DNA of 64,000 bases from Candidatus Zixiibacteriota bacterium (GTDB lineage Bacteria; Zixibacteria; MSB-5A5; GN15; FEB-12): contig JAOUBJ010000001.1 of assembly GCA_029860345.1 (NCBI GenBank), positions 1 to 64,000 on the forward strand. Reading direction: 5' to 3'. The translations under genes were made by a program, and so were the position numbers. The number at the start of each line of letters is the position of its first letter. The first letter of the stretch is position 1. This document shows, in pieces, positions 1 through 10,437 of this stretch. Under the pieces are notes generated by a model. That model made no database searches. It was not told the origin of the DNA and worked only from the letters and a program-made list of their open reading frames with translations.

Positions 1-12
1 GGGGGAAGATCA

Positions 13-151
13 TTTGGGGGTGATCCTTGTAACCCGCCCCAAACAAGGTTTGAGACGGCCACCCGACGGCGAGTGGGTGGCACCCTCAAAGCCGCTTTGG
101 GGGTGATCCTTGTAACCCGCCCCAAACAAGGTTTGAGACGGCCACCCGACG
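13..151. repeat. Two 56-bp direct repeats, 83-bp period
   Basis: Positions 13-68 and 96-151 are identical over 56 bp, starting TTTGGGGGTGATCC and ending GGCCACCCGACG, with 27 bp between them. A diverged relative occurs at 5284-5328 (shared core GGTTTGAGRCGGCCACCCG). The unit is noncoding and looks like a dispersed intergenic repeat of this genome. The array may extend leftwards beyond the window. Confidence 0.85.
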
Positions 152-619
152 CCTGCGCTCAGGTTGACAGGCGAAGAGTCTGATTGTTACCACCCTTGCA
201 CATAGTGTATCGATCTGCGACCTGTGCAAAGAATCAGCATCCACAAAACCACACTGTGGGCAATCGTTTACGCCGCGGCACAGTTTGTCCATCGGTCGGC
301 ACGGTTGTTGTCCTATTACTGTCTGAGATGGCTTTTGGAATCGACATACTTGACCGCCTGGAATGTCCCTCCCGGCAACAGCGCCCACCGGTAGAGGCCA
401 CAGGTTGCCGAACCGGCCGACGGCCTTCCCGCCCTGCTGCCGATCTGCGGTCCGCGGCTATCACCCGGTGGCCACGGGGCCATCGCCGGTCGGCGGACAA
501 CTTCGGCGACAGAGCGGGACGGGGACGACCCAGCGACGGTCGATCGAGAGCAACCCGTTCCACCTGGGTCGACCCTTCCGACTCGACCTGATCTGACCCG
601 GCTGACTTGAAGTGTAAAC
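152..619. other. Gene-free stretch
   Basis: I see no convincing gene here. Reading frames on both strands are arginine/proline-rich and compositionally unlike neighbouring proteins, none has a good ribosome binding site, and no repeat or clear terminator was recognised. It should contain the promoter of the gene starting at 620, but I could not identify one with confidence. Confidence 0.5.
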
Positions 620-1060
620 ATGAACAGACCAACCCCAACAACCGCAGGAAAACCTGGATACCGCCGGGCGATCTTGACCGTGATCAATACCGTGACGGTT
701 CTCTGTCTTGTGGCACTGCTGCTTCCCTCCCCAGCGGCATCGTTTGATCTGCCCGACTTCGATCCCTGGTACTATCAATCGAACGACGAATGGCAGTTCA
801 TGGTGCCGGACAAGGCTCAACACTATTACGGCTCACAGTTGCTGGTGGAAGGTGGCATGCACCCCGCCGCAGCGTTGGCCGCTGGGTTCATGTATGAAGT
901 TTATCAGAACGAAATCGGGGTCGGGTTTTCTTACAAGGATTTGATTGCCGACGCTTTCGGCGTATTGGCGGGTACGGTCAACAGTGATAAATTCTACCTG
1001 TTCATGGATTACTCGACCCGCGACGAATTCGTCAAGCTCAACGCCGTGTTAACGTTTTGA
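620..1060 (+). CDS. YfiM/DUF2279-like small exported protein
   Basis: A 146-residue protein. Residues about 18-42 form a hydrophobic N-terminal segment ending PAASF, consistent with a signal peptide or anchor. The body carries a DKAQHYYGSQL segment and a SYKDLIADAFGVLAGT segment. This pairing of a D-K-x-x-H helix with a K-D-L-x-A-D-x-x-G helix is the pattern of the YfiM/DUF2279 family and resembles VanZ-like membrane proteins; the family's biochemical role is not known to me. It converges on gyrA with only 3 nt between the two stop codons. The ribosome binding site is weak. The family call is by motif recall only. Confidence 0.6.
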   Translation: MNRPTPTTAGKPGYRRAILTVINTVTVLCLVALLLPSPAASFDLPDFDPWYYQSNDEWQFMVPDKAQHYYGSQLLVEGGMHPAAALAAGFMYEVYQNEIGVGFSYKDLIADAFGVLAGTVNSDKFYLFMDYSTRDEFVKLNAVLTF

Positions 1061-1063
1061 GAC

Positions 1064-3490
1064 TTACTCCTCTTGGGCAACTTTCGCGACATCGGTGACA
1101 AGGTCACCATCGGACATTTTGATCAAGCGTACGCCCTGGGTGTTGCGACCGATCACCGAGATATCTTTCACCGCCTGGCGGTTGGCTATCCCTTCTTTGG
1201 TAATCAAAATCAACTCATCGCCGTCGAGAGCTTCCATTATCGTGACGACCTCACCATTGCGGTCGGATGTCTTGACATTGATGATCCCTTTGCCGCCACG
1301 ATTGGTGACCCGGTAATCGTTGACCGAAGAGCGTTTGCCGTAGCCGTTCTCGGTGACAACTAAGAGAGAACTGTCACGTTTGAGCACGACCATCCCGATA
1401 ACATAGTCACCCTTGCCGAGGTTGATCCCCTTGACGCCATAGGCGGTGCGACCCATAGAGCGCACTTTGCTTTCGGGGAACCTGATGGCCATGCCCTTAC
1501 GACTGGCCAGCACGATATCGGATGAACCGTCGGTTATCTGGGCTTCGATCAACTCGTCGTCGGTGGGCAGATTCATGGCGTTGACGCCAACGACGCGCGG
1601 ATTGGAGAAAGCATCCAAAGGCGTCTTCTTGATCACACCCGAGCGCGTAGCCATCACCACGAACCGGTCGGGCGAGAAATCGCGGACGCGACAGAAAGCA
1701 GTGATTGTTTCGCCGCGCTCCAACTTGCACATGTTGACGATCGGTTTTCCCTTGGCCAGTTTACCGCCGGTGGGGATAGCGTGTACCTTCACCCAATAGC
1801 AGCGTCCCTTGGTGGAGAAGAAGAGAATAAATTCATGCGTTGAAGCGATAAAGAGATGCTCGGCAAAATCCTCTTCTTTGGTGGCGATTCCCTTCACGCC
1901 GCGACCACCACGGTTCTGGCGACGGTAGGCCGACACTGAGAGTCGTTTGATGTATCCAAGGTGCGAGATAGTGATAGCCATCTCTTCTTCAGCGATGAGG
2001 TCCTCGACACTGAGTTCCTCGGCGGCGTCCTGGATTTCGGTGCGACGGTCGTCGCCGAACCGTTTGGCCAGGTCCTCGGTCTCTTCTTTGATGATATTCA
2101 TGCGCAGCGCCTTGGAAGCGAGAATCGCTTTGAGTTGCGTAATGCGCTTTATCAGTTCGCGGTATTCATCTTCGATCTTCTTGCGCTCAAGACCGGTCAG
2201 TCTTTGCAGACGCATCTCAAGGATGGCCGTCGCCTGCCGGTCGGAGAGCTTAAACTTCTTCATCAAACCGGCATGGGCGGTGGGAGTGTCTTTGGACTTT
2301 TTGATCAGCGTAATAACGGCGTCGATGTTGTCCAGGGCGATTCGGTATCCTTCGAGAATATGAGCCCGGGTCTCCGCCTTGTTCAGTTCAAACTGAGTGC
2401 GACGGGTGACAACCTCATGGCGGTGATCGACAAACGATTGGATCAGTTGTTTCAACGTTAGAAGCTTGGGAATACCGTGATCGAGTCCCAGCATCATCAC
2501 CGAAAACGTCGTCTGCATGGTGGTGTGTTTGTATAGTTGATTGAGAACGATATCGGCTTGCTGATCGCGTTTGAGTTCCACGACGATACGCATGCCGTCA
2601 CGATCGGATTCGTCGCGCAGATCGGAGATGCCTTCGATAACTTTGTCACGCACCAGGTCGGCTATTTTTTCAAGCAGGTTGGACTTGTTGACCTGATACG
2701 GAATCTCGGTGACGACTATAGCTTCCTTGCCGTTGGTCATGTGCTCAACGGCGGCCCGTGCGCGGACCAGCAGGCGACCCTTGCCGGTGCGGTAAGCTTC
2801 ACGGATACCTTCGCGACCGTTGATAATGCCGCCGGTCGGGAAATCCGGCGCCGACACTATCTCCATCAGATCCTCGTTTTCACAATCCGGTTCGGCGATC
2901 GTTTTCAAGATAGCTTCGGCAATTTCGCTGAGGTTGTGCGGAGGTATACTGGTAGCCATGCCGACCGCGATGCCGGTGGTGCCGTTGCAAATCAGATTGG
3001 GAAACTTACCGGGCAATACGGTGGGTTCTTCACGCGTGGCGTCATAGTTGGACATGAAGTCGACCGTCTCTTTGTCGATGTCGGCGAGAATCTCTACTGC
3101 AATCGGCGTCAGTCGCGCTTCGGTGTAACGCATGGCCGCTGCGCCGTCACCATCGATGGAACCGAAGTTACCCTGACCATCCACAAGCGGATAGCGCATG
3201 TTGAACGGCTGGGCCATCCGCACCAGAGTCGGATAGACCACTTGTTCACCGTGCGGATGATAGTTACCCGAGGTGTCGCCGGCAATCTTGGCGCATTTGC
3301 GATGGGCCTTGCCGGGGTTCAGATTAAGATCGTTCATTGCCACCAGGATTCGACGGTTCGACGGTTTCATCCCATCACGGATATCCGGTAGAGCGCGGTT
3401 GGTGATGACCGACATGGAGTAGTCGAGATATGATGACTTCATTTCCTCTTCGAGGAAGACCGTTTCGATCTTTTCGCTTTCAAGCGGCAT
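1064..3490 (-). CDS. gyrA: DNA gyrase subunit A
   Basis: An 808-residue GyrA, the breakage-reunion subunit of DNA gyrase, which with GyrB introduces negative supercoils. The N-terminal winged-helix and tower domains are intact, with the catalytic tyrosine at residue 122 in [11 protein letters not shown], the same number as in E. coli. The C-terminal beta-pinwheel domain begins with a GyrA-box, QNRGGRG, around residue 530, which favours gyrase over topoisomerase IV. SD-like AAGGA lies about 9 nt before the ATG. The quinolone-binding loop is unusual: [11 protein letters not shown] places Gln at 83 and Pro at 87, where quinolone-susceptible enzymes have Ser and Asp/Glu. No gyrB is in the window. 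Confidence 0.97.
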   Translation of the reverse strand: MPLESEKIETVFLEEEMKSSYLDYSMSVITNRALPDIRDGMKPSNRRILVAMNDLNLNPGKAHRKCAKIAGDTSGNYHPHGEQVVYPTLVRMAQPFNMRYPLVDGQGNFGSIDGDGAAAMRYTEARLTPIAVEILADIDKETVDFMSNYDATREEPTVLPGKFPNLICNGTTGIAVGMATSIPPHNLSEIAEAILKTIAEPDCENEDLMEIVSAPDFPTGGIINGREGIREAYRTGKGRLLVRARAAVEHMTNGKEAIVVTEIPYQVNKSNLLEKIADLVRDKVIEGISDLRDESDRDGMRIVVELKRDQQADIVLNQLYKHTTMQTTFSVMMLGLDHGIPKLLTLKQLIQSFVDHRHEVVTRRTQFELNKAETRAHILEGYRIALDNIDAVITLIKKSKDTPTAHAGLMKKFKLSDRQATAILEMRLQRLTGLERKKIEDEYRELIKRITQLKAILASKALRMNIIKEETEDLAKRFGDDRRTEIQDAAEELSVEDLIAEEEMAITISHLGYIKRLSVSAYRRQNRGGRGVKGIATKEEDFAEHLFIASTHEFILFFSTKGRCYWVKVHAIPTGGKLAKGKPIVNMCKLERGETITAFCRVRDFSPDRFVVMATRSGVIKKTPLDAFSNPRVVGVNAMNLPTDDELIEAQITDGSSDIVLASRKGMAIRFPESKVRSMGRTAYGVKGINLGKGDYVIGMVVLKRDSSLLVVTENGYGKRSSVNDYRVTNRGGKGIINVKTSDRNGEVVTIMEALDGDELILITKEGIANRQAVKDISVIGRNTQGVRLIKMSDGDLVTDVAKVAQEE

Positions 3491-3725
3491 GAGGCGAATT
3501 CCTTATAAATCCGGGCAGTTTCGGTCAATTCATGGACTTTCAAAGTACGCATCTTAGTGGTTCAAGGCAACAAAAAACAGACCCCGGCCGTCAGTTGTAT
3601 CCACTTGGGCTACTATCGGTTACGTCGCCACAGACAGGTCGTGCAAGGGCGTGGGTTGCATTGCTTTGGGCGAGTTGCATCGTTGAATCTTGACATCAAC
3701 CGCCAAAACTGCGTATAAGATTAGA

Positions 3726-4247
3726 ATGCATTACAAGCACACTCACAGTCTTATTGTTGTTACATGCATCATAGCAGTGGTAATGACGACCGTTGTAGTT
3801 GCCGTCGGCGACGAACCGCCGTTCGATCCATACGTCCTGCTGGGAGAATGGAGCGGCGCCGGAATGTTGGTGATGCCGATGACGGGTGTCGAGCTGGAGG
3901 TTGAAGGGAGCGCCAGCTTTGTACAAGATTCATCAGGTGGTTACATTCGCACCGGCATATCCGGTACCAAGTTTCTCTACACCTATTCAGATTCAGGACA
4001 CTTCTACGTCAACCCCGACAACGACTCCCTGATCTGGGAAGTTTGGGACGGGTTTGGCCGCCACGGTATCTATGAAGGGATCGGCAGGGGCGACACGTTG
4101 ACAGGTCGTCGGAGAGGCGGCAATGCTGTTTTCCAGGTCACAACGACGATGGTAACACCCGACAGCCTGGATTTGCATTTGTACTACCTTGACAACAACG
4201 GACGTCGGTACCAGAAGGCTCGGCTTAACCTGGGACGTAACAGGTAG
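3726..4247 (+). CDS. Small exported protein of unknown function
   Basis: A 173-residue protein from the ATG at 3726; a TTG at 3690 would add 12 residues ahead of the signal sequence, so I prefer the ATG. Residues about 6-27 (LIVVTCIIAVVMTTVVVAVG) are a signal peptide or N-terminal anchor. The rest is polar and beta-rich (GEWSGAGM, LEVEGSASF, GIYEGIGRGDTLTGRR), resembling small lipocalin- or DUF1579-like barrels that measure change in a substrate, but I cannot assign a family. It is divergent from gyrA and converges on the radical SAM gene with 11 nt between them. Confidence 0.7.
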   Translation: MHYKHTHSLIVVTCIIAVVMTTVVVAVGDEPPFDPYVLLGEWSGAGMLVMPMTGVELEVEGSASFVQDSSGGYIRTGISGTKFLYTYSDSGHFYVNPDNDSLIWEVWDGFGRHGIYEGIGRGDTLTGRRRGGNAVFQVTTTMVTPDSLDLHLYYLDNNGRRYQKARLNLGRNR

Positions 4248-4258
4248 GCGCCGCTGCA

Positions 4259-5203
4259 TCACTCCTCAAAAGGATGATGATTGTCGAAATCCGGCAGATA
4301 ATGCGCAGAGCTGGACAGGTCCTGCACCCATCCGCGATAAAAACCAAGAACCTCAAACTCATCGATCACGCGATTGTATTCTTGGACACCGAGACACCGG
4401 TGCAATTGTTCGTGGCCCCTTACGGCGGCTGTGGGGTGGTATTGGGCCATGAGCGAAATGTGCACGTCCACCGACAGTTCCTCGGCAATGAAACGCAAGA
4501 CCTCTATACTGTTTTCGACGTGACCGGGCAACACCAAGTGTCTGATGATCAAACCGCTCGTTATGTAGCCGTCGTTATCCAGCTCAATGGCGGCTCCTTT
4601 TTGTCGGTACATTTCGTTGAGCGCTTTCGTAGCTACGCCGACATAGTCTGTTGCACCGGAGTACCGATGGGCTAGCTCATTGTCCATATACTTCATGTCC
4701 GGCAGGTAGACATCAATGACTCCCTCCAGGGAGCGAATGGTCTGAAGCCTGTCGTAACCGTTGGTATTGTAGACAAAGGTTGGGTTCCAGCCTCGATTGT
4801 TCAAGGCTGTCATGATGGCCCGCATCTGGGTCAGGCAGTGCGACGGCGATACAAAGCCAACGCCATGGGCGCCGCCCTTGAGAATGGTTTCGATTTGACC
4901 AACGGCCTCTTCAATGGACATGTCCACTGAGTTGAGGCTGCCTTGGTTGGAGGAGATTTGGTGGTTTTGACAGAAGATGCACTGCAAGTTGCAATGAGCG
5001 AAGAAGACATTGCATATACCCTGTGATCCCGACAACACCGGCTCCTCGCCCATGTGACAGCAGATCGATGATATTGGCAGTGAGGCATCGGTCCGACAGT
5101 ATCCCAGTTGGCCGTCGATACGGTCGACGCCGCACTCGCGGGGGCATAGCGTACATCGGTTCATGGGGTCCGGTCTGCTGTTTGGGTTGCTCTCCGTTGA
5201 CAT
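4259..5203 (-). CDS. PflX-type radical SAM protein
   Basis: A 314-residue radical SAM enzyme of the COG1313 (PflX, pyruvate formate-lyase activating enzyme-like) group. The N-terminus has the family's cysteine motif CTLCPRECGVDR (about residues 17-28), and the SAM-cluster motif CxxxCxxC appears as CNLQCIFCQNHQ (about residues 72-83). A glycine-rich SAM-contact segment (GGAHGVGFVSPSH) and NTNGYD follow. The family is expected to reductively cleave SAM to a 5'-deoxyadenosyl radical; the substrate of PflX proteins is unknown, and no pyruvate formate-lyase gene is in the window. No clear Shine-Dalgarno precedes the ATG; a second Met lies 13 residues in. Confidence 0.88.
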   Translation of the reverse strand: MSTESNPNSRPDPMNRCTLCPRECGVDRIDGQLGYCRTDASLPISSICCHMGEEPVLSGSQGICNVFFAHCNLQCIFCQNHQISSNQGSLNSVDMSIEEAVGQIETILKGGAHGVGFVSPSHCLTQMRAIMTALNNRGWNPTFVYNTNGYDRLQTIRSLEGVIDVYLPDMKYMDNELAHRYSGATDYVGVATKALNEMYRQKGAAIELDNDGYITSGLIIRHLVLPGHVENSIEVLRFIAEELSVDVHISLMAQYHPTAAVRGHEQLHRCLGVQEYNRVIDEFEVLGFYRGWVQDLSSSAHYLPDFDNHHPFEE

Positions 5204-5283
5204 GTTGATAAGATAGCAACAGTTCGTGTATCATTCAAGAGGTGGCATGCAACCTTTTTTGTGTTGGGCAGTATGGCCGTGTC

Positions 5284-5328
5284 ACTGGGTGGGGCACCCA
5301 CAGACCCGGTTTGAGGCGGCCACCCGTC
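5284..5328. repeat. Diverged copy of the left-end dispersed repeat
   Basis: GGTTTGAGGCGGCCACCCG here differs by one base from the core of the repeats at 13-151. The preceding GTGGGGCACCCACAGACC also resembles the sequence around 40,658-40,681. It lies in the gap between the radical SAM gene and the terminator of the large dockerin gene. Confidence 0.55.
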
Positions 5329-5406
5329 CGTTCAGGGTGAGGTTGAAGAGATGCACTGAGTTAGATTCTGGGCGCGCGAAGCCCCAAAGAGCGATTTATA
5401 GCAAAA

Positions 5407-5436
5407 AAGAAGCGAGGAGTAAACTCCTCGCTTCTT
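5407..5436 (-). terminator. Rho-independent terminator of the 1,656-residue dockerin gene
   Basis: A perfect 14-bp inverted repeat (AAGAAGCGAGGAGT / ACTCCTCGCTTCTT, loop of 2 nt). Read on the minus strand it is followed by a T run (TTTTTTGC) 30 nt beyond the stop codon of the dockerin gene. Confidence 0.88.
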
Positions 5437-5466
5437 ATATAGTCAGTGAACTGACTTTCTAGGAGA

Positions 5467-8400
5467 CTAGAAGCACCAGTCACCACACGGGCACGGGCCG
5501 TCGTTGTACAGGAACTCCGCGAGATAAATCACGTCGTCCATGTCAACGTCGCCGTCACAGTCAACGTCGCCCAGGTGCATAAACGGAATCGGTCCGGGAC
5601 CGGTACCATTCACGTAGCGAGCGAGGCAAACTACGTCGCCAACATCGATGGCGCCGTCATTGTTGACGTCGCCACGACCAAAGCCGAGCCACTTGTTAGC
5701 CAATGCCGCGAGGGCGTCGACTTCAGTAGCGTCGCCTGAGGTTCCGTGCAGACCAAACTGAGCCACGGCGAGTTCGTATGTGTCGCCGCCGGCAAAGTCG
5801 TGTCCTGCGATAGTGAAGTGAGCTTCACGATCGCTGGTGAACGGAGCCTGGGAGTACTCACCGGCGGGCCGGTTCATGAAGTCCCAAGCAGAGTCGCCAA
5901 GATATAGAGTCGGAGTGTTGAACCACATACCGTCGCCGTGTCCGGAAACGGAGTTGATCAGCGGAGTGAAGTCCACATTCGGGTTGCTACCGCAACCAAA
6001 CGGGAACTTGATCATACCCCATTGGGTATCACCAACACCACCATTGCTGACCCACGCCGCCGATCCGGCTGCGGAACGAGAAGCGATATCATCACTGCCA
6101 ACGTCATAGTCCATGGTGGCACCCATGCGCCAGCCATCGACCGGGTCACCGTTACGCTCGGTGATTTCCATGATGTCAACGGTGAGGTCCTTCAGAGGCT
6201 CAAAGTCGACAGCACCCACCGTGCGTGAGTTACACATAAGACCCATGGTCAGATCGTTATCGAACGGTGCGCCGTAGTTCGACCAATCCCAGCCGCCACC
6301 CAGATCAAAGTTCTGCATGGAGTCAAGGTAGGTCGCACAAACACGGTTACCCATGATCGGCTCATATGTAAGGCCGTCAGTGGAGTATCCACCAAGACAG
6401 CTCAGCGTCACGCCTTCATCGATGTGAGCTTTACACATGTCGTCACACCAGTTCGGATCCGGCTGCATCGACCAATACGATTCAGCTTCGCCGCCACCAG
6501 AATACCAATCCTGGGTGCTAAGAGCCTGCTCAAAGACACCACCGGCCCAAACGAACGAACCCTGATAAACAGAGGCGTCGTCGCCGTCGATGTCGATAGC
6601 ATGCGGATCCCAGTCGCCGGTACCGATACGACCATTGTTGGTCACGAGCTGCGTGTTACCGCCGCCCATGCCGAACTGCATGGTCGTAGTGTCGATAAGA
6701 CAGCCACCCACGATAGTCACGTGGATTTCGGGGGCGCCATAGAGAGTCTGACCACAAACATCGTGGAGGTAGAAGTCAGGATCGTTTGACGGAATTACGA
6801 TATAGAAATCCTGAGGTCCACGAAGGATCATCGACTGGTTGACGTCAAGAACGAGATCAGCCGTGTCGCCGGCGGCAAGAATGTCGCCTGCGTGCGGCCA
6901 GACAACCGCTTCGGTGTGAGTCGCGTACTGCAGGAACGGAACGCCTGCATCGGCGCCCAGATTCAACATCTGTTCGCCACGATCACGAAGCACGAAGTAG
7001 TCATCGACATCAGCTTCCGGACGGGCCGGGATAGCTTTGAGCTCGAATCCTTCAGTCAAACGATCGGTGATACTGGAGGCACGATCCATCACGTCTGGAC
7101 GCACGTTGGCCGGAGCAAAGTCCGGAGGAATCCAGGGATGGTTCGCACTTGTGTTGGTCTCGAGTTGACCAAAGATCAAGTCGGTACAACCGGTGTTGAC
7201 CAACTCATTCGGGAGCGGTACGTGCAAGGAGGTGGCCGGACCAAACTCAACCGAAGGAGAAGGCTGGTACGACTGAATCTCCAAGCGCGGACGATCATCA
7301 CCCTTGGCCAATACGGAGAGAGTTCCGTAGAGGTCACTTATGGCCAGGTAGCCAGGACCAATCGCCGCACTGAGGGCGATAGAGTTCGGGAAACCACCAT
7401 AAGTAATACGGCGACGGAAGATTTCGTCACCAGTTGCGGAATTGCGGAAGTCAATGAAGCCATGATGACCGACATCGATCAGAATGTCATCAGCGCCTTC
7501 CGGCTCGCAACTGAGGGCCATGTCGCCACGGTACGTATTGTACTCAGGGCTGGAGGTCGCCCACACCGAGGCACCAGTGGTTTTGTTGAACGCAAGGATC
7601 AACCCACCGGCCGGCGGGGTCGCCCACCAGGACTGACCGGCTTGATAGATGCGGGCACGGTCGACGACCGGGCCGGCAGCAGTACCGGCAGTATTGGGAC
7701 GATGTGAAGGTACCGCGTAGGCTACTGATCCGTCGCTGGTGTTGATGCCATACATGACACCGTCACCGGGATGATACGGAGCAGCAATACTGGAGTTGAC
7801 AAACAACAGACTCTTCTCCAGATCGACGGCGTTAGGAGCGGCAAAACCTTCACCACCCTGCGGGCCTTCCGGATAGACTGTGGCAGCCTGTAGGCCACCG
7901 GCTGTTGACAACTGCCAGTTGATGGCGCCGGAGGCGCCGTCGATGGCGTATACATCACCTTCCACACCACCCGGATAGGTGTTGTAGAAAAGCTGTGAGC
8001 CATCGGTCGAACCGGACTTAAGCGGTGCGCCAGGAGCTATGTACACCGGGTTGGAAGCCCAACCGCCGTACAGAGCGCCGGTCGCTGCATCGACAGCAAC
8101 GATAGCACCGTCATCGGTACCGAAGTACAGAACGTCGGTTCCACCCTGATCCAGAATGATAAACGAACCGTAACGGGTCTGGCCAAAGAGGCCGCCGACG
8201 CCGACGGATGTAATATCACGGCTCCAGATCGGAGCGCCGGTAGCGAAGTCCCATGCACTTGTTGATTGCTGGTCACCACCGGACAGATACATGACACCAC
8301 CAGCGATATGCGGGGTGCAACGAATCTGGTTACCCAGCGGGAAGCCAGTAAGCGTGTATAGGGCGGCACCAGTAGCCAAATCCTTCACCTGGACCTGGTT

Positions 8401-10437
8401 ATCCCAGGCACAAGCAATCTTGTCGCCGGAAATAGCGGGACCGGTGTAGAAAATTTGGTTGGTGGGATGAGTGTAGCACCACTGCGTGGTCAGATCGCAC
8501 TGAGCATCGCTAAAGGAATTGAACGATGCGCCGGTACGTTGCTGATCGTGCTGATGCGTGACCCAGCCTTCGCCATTAGGATCACATACCCGCTCTTCGT
8601 GCGGGATGCAACAATGATAGGATTCGGCGAGGAATGCGATATCGCAAGGCACGCCGCCCCAATCGACACAGAGCAGACCCCAGAAACCGTTCCAGAGTTC
8701 GGCTGCGCCATTCATCCAGCCACCGCCACCAAAGTCTGTCATGGTAGCAATACCCTCAGCTTCGGTCGGTGACAAGGATTCAATCGAGACCCAGTAGAGG
8801 CCTTGAATGGCCACGGCCAACGGAGCGAAGTCGACGGTTGTGTAACTGGGGAACATCACATAATCAGCCGGGGTCAAAGTAACAGAGGCCAATGCCGGGC
8901 CAGGCAGACCACCCACATCTTCGTGGACTGAAACCACGGAGTTGTGAGCATAGGCCACGCCCGGATTGAAGTCATAGAGAGCCCAGGAGACTTCTCTGAC
9001 TTCACACTCTTGCCCAACGGATTTCATCAACTGGGCATCGGCAACGTCGCCGTAAGCATCCGGCAGAGTCCAGTAATACTGCGGACCTACGTCGTACCAA
9101 ACCAACTCACATTCGAAGTAGGGGTCTTTACACAGGTTAGCAGTGTATTTCATGTCGACATCGATGCCAAAGAGGTCACCGATGGTCCACCAGTCGCCAC
9201 CGTAGATACAGTAGGAACGACCGTGGCCGGTTGTTTCATCATCCGACAAGGTGCCTTCGAAGTCGCCGGCACCGAGATCACCGGTCGAGTTGAAGGAGAC
9301 ATAGAAGTCCCCCGAACCCAAGACCAGGTTGTGGGCTGAGAAATCAACATTAGTGTATGCCGGATGGTACACATAGGTTCCCGCCGGGACGGTTTCCTGT
9401 GCAATAACCGAGCCAGGATAGCCGGCATTGTCATCCCATACACTGATAATCAAGTCGTCATTACCGACGATACCGGCGTTCTGCGAGGAGGAACCCGTAA
9501 AGTCGTAGACATCGATATCTACGGACTGAAGGGTTTCAACTCCGGCTACAGTAAACCGTTGTGCATAGTCGATAATACCATAAGCGTCGTGAGGAGCTTT
9601 CCACCAGTAGGCAGTGCCCTCATCCCAGCTTTGAGAATAGCAATCGGTAAAAGGTAACTCATAGCAACAACGCTCAGATGTCATGAGGAAGCATACATCC
9701 TCACCCCAGTCAGCAAGCATCGTACCCCAGAAGCCGTTCCAGTTTTCACTGGCCCGTTCTTCACCGGTGTACGAGTGCGGACCGGTACCTTTATCGGACA
9801 CGCACCACAACGTGTCACCATCGCCGCCCAGGGTAGACCAGCCGATATGGTATTCTTCACCATTAGTGAAGACCCAATCGGCAGCCGCCCAGTTGGCTTC
9901 GGCCCACCAGAAGGATCCGCCCATGGCGGCATTAGGTACATCGGTCGAGTCCAGCTTGTTGCCGGGGAAACCGAAGCCGTCGTCGTCCCATAGGTACACC
10001 CGCATATCCGGAGTACCGGTGGCAAAACCACCATACATCAGGACCCAACCGACCTTCAGAGTACACTCAATACCTTCTTCGACGGTAAAGCGCATATTCA
10101 TGAGATCGTCGCCCCAGGCATCCGGAATACTCCACACCCAGACGGATGAAACCGTGTCGTCGTAGTAGCCTATGTCTTCACAGAAGTAGGCTGACGGAGG
10201 GCTTGAAGCAACGCCGGACATCTGAACCTCGATGGGACCTTGATCCATCGGCTTCTTGAACGAAGCCGGGGCTGGACGAGCGTCTTCGATGTCATTGTAG
10301 AGTTGAGCGTTCGGGTTGACAGTCGGTATAGCATTCAGCGCCTCTACCGGCTTCTCCCCGATGCCTGAAATTGCCGTACCGCTGAGGGAAAAAACGAGAC
10401 CCAGAACGAATACTGCGAATAACAGTCTTTTTAACAT
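5467..10437 (-). CDS. Giant secreted dockerin protein with PQQ-like propeller
   Basis: A 1,656-residue exported protein with a strong SD (AAGGAGGAAT) just before its ATG. Residues 1-25 are a signal peptide. Roughly residues 80-600 hold three related beta-sandwich modules, each with a PDAWGD/PDAYGD-like motif, a VYLWDD/SVWDD-like strand and paired cysteines near the module ends. Residues about 620-1,060 form a PQQ-like beta-propeller with repeated AWDFATGAPIW, AVDAATGALYG and AIDGASGAINW blades. A further beta-rich region follows, and the last about 65 residues are a tandem dockerin type I-like pair (DVNNDGAIDVGDVVCLARY and DVDCDGDVDMDDVIYLAEF), each with the Ca-binding DxNxDGxxDxxD loop. No enzyme signature is seen. 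A role as extracellular adhesin or scaffold-bound protein is inference. Confidence 0.9.
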   Translation of the reverse strand: MLKRLLFAVFVLGLVFSLSGTAISGIGEKPVEALNAIPTVNPNAQLYNDIEDARPAPASFKKPMDQGPIEVQMSGVASSPPSAYFCEDIGYYDDTVSSVWVWSIPDAWGDDLMNMRFTVEEGIECTLKVGWVLMYGGFATGTPDMRVYLWDDDGFGFPGNKLDSTDVPNAAMGGSFWWAEANWAAADWVFTNGEEYHIGWSTLGGDGDTLWCVSDKGTGPHSYTGEERASENWNGFWGTMLADWGEDVCFLMTSERCCYELPFTDCYSQSWDEGTAYWWKAPHDAYGIIDYAQRFTVAGVETLQSVDIDVYDFTGSSSQNAGIVGNDDLIISVWDDNAGYPGSVIAQETVPAGTYVYHPAYTNVDFSAHNLVLGSGDFYVSFNSTGDLGAGDFEGTLSDDETTGHGRSYCIYGGDWWTIGDLFGIDVDMKYTANLCKDPYFECELVWYDVGPQYYWTLPDAYGDVADAQLMKSVGQECEVREVSWALYDFNPGVAYAHNSVVSVHEDVGGLPGPALASVTLTPADYVMFPSYTTVDFAPLAVAIQGLYWVSIESLSPTEAEGIATMTDFGGGGWMNGAAELWNGFWGLLCVDWGGVPCDIAFLAESYHCCIPHEERVCDPNGEGWVTHQHDQQRTGASFNSFSDAQCDLTTQWCYTHPTNQIFYTGPAISGDKIACAWDNQVQVKDLATGAALYTLTGFPLGNQIRCTPHIAGGVMYLSGGDQQSTSAWDFATGAPIWSRDITSVGVGGLFGQTRYGSFIILDQGGTDVLYFGTDDGAIVAVDAATGALYGGWASNPVYIAPGAPLKSGSTDGSQLFYNTYPGGVEGDVYAIDGASGAINWQLSTAGGLQAATVYPEGPQGGEGFAAPNAVDLEKSLLFVNSSIAAPYHPGDGVMYGINTSDGSVAYAVPSHRPNTAGTAAGPVVDRARIYQAGQSWWATPPAGGLILAFNKTTGASVWATSSPEYNTYRGDMALSCEPEGADDILIDVGHHGFIDFRNSATGDEIFRRRITYGGFPNSIALSAAIGPGYLAISDLYGTLSVLAKGDDRPRLEIQSYQPSPSVEFGPATSLHVPLPNELVNTGCTDLIFGQLETNTSANHPWIPPDFAPANVRPDVMDRASSITDRLTEGFELKAIPARPEADVDDYFVLRDRGEQMLNLGADAGVPFLQYATHTEAVVWPHAGDILAAGDTADLVLDVNQSMILRGPQDFYIVIPSNDPDFYLHDVCGQTLYGAPEIHVTIVGGCLIDTTTMQFGMGGGNTQLVTNNGRIGTGDWDPHAIDIDGDDASVYQGSFVWAGGVFEQALSTQDWYSGGGEAESYWSMQPDPNWCDDMCKAHIDEGVTLSCLGGYSTDGLTYEPIMGNRVCATYLDSMQNFDLGGGWDWSNYGAPFDNDLTMGLMCNSRTVGAVDFEPLKDLTVDIMEITERNGDPVDGWRMGATMDYDVGSDDIASRSAAGSAAWVSNGGVGDTQWGMIKFPFGCGSNPNVDFTPLINSVSGHGDGMWFNTPTLYLGDSAWDFMNRPAGEYSQAPFTSDREAHFTIAGHDFAGGDTYELAVAQFGLHGTSGDATEVDALAALANKWLGFGRGDVNNDGAIDVGDVVCLARYVNGTGPGPIPFMHLGDVDCDGDVDMDDVIYLAEFLYNDGPCPCGDWCF

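Noticed and set aside
2537-3391. 284-codon plus-strand frame opposite gyrA
   Set aside because: It lies entirely antisense to a gene of certain identity, has no ribosome binding site and reflects codon bias of gyrA on the other strand.
6892-7707. 271-codon plus-strand frame opposite the large dockerin gene
   Set aside because: Antisense shadow of a protein with clear domains; no SD and no recognisable motif.
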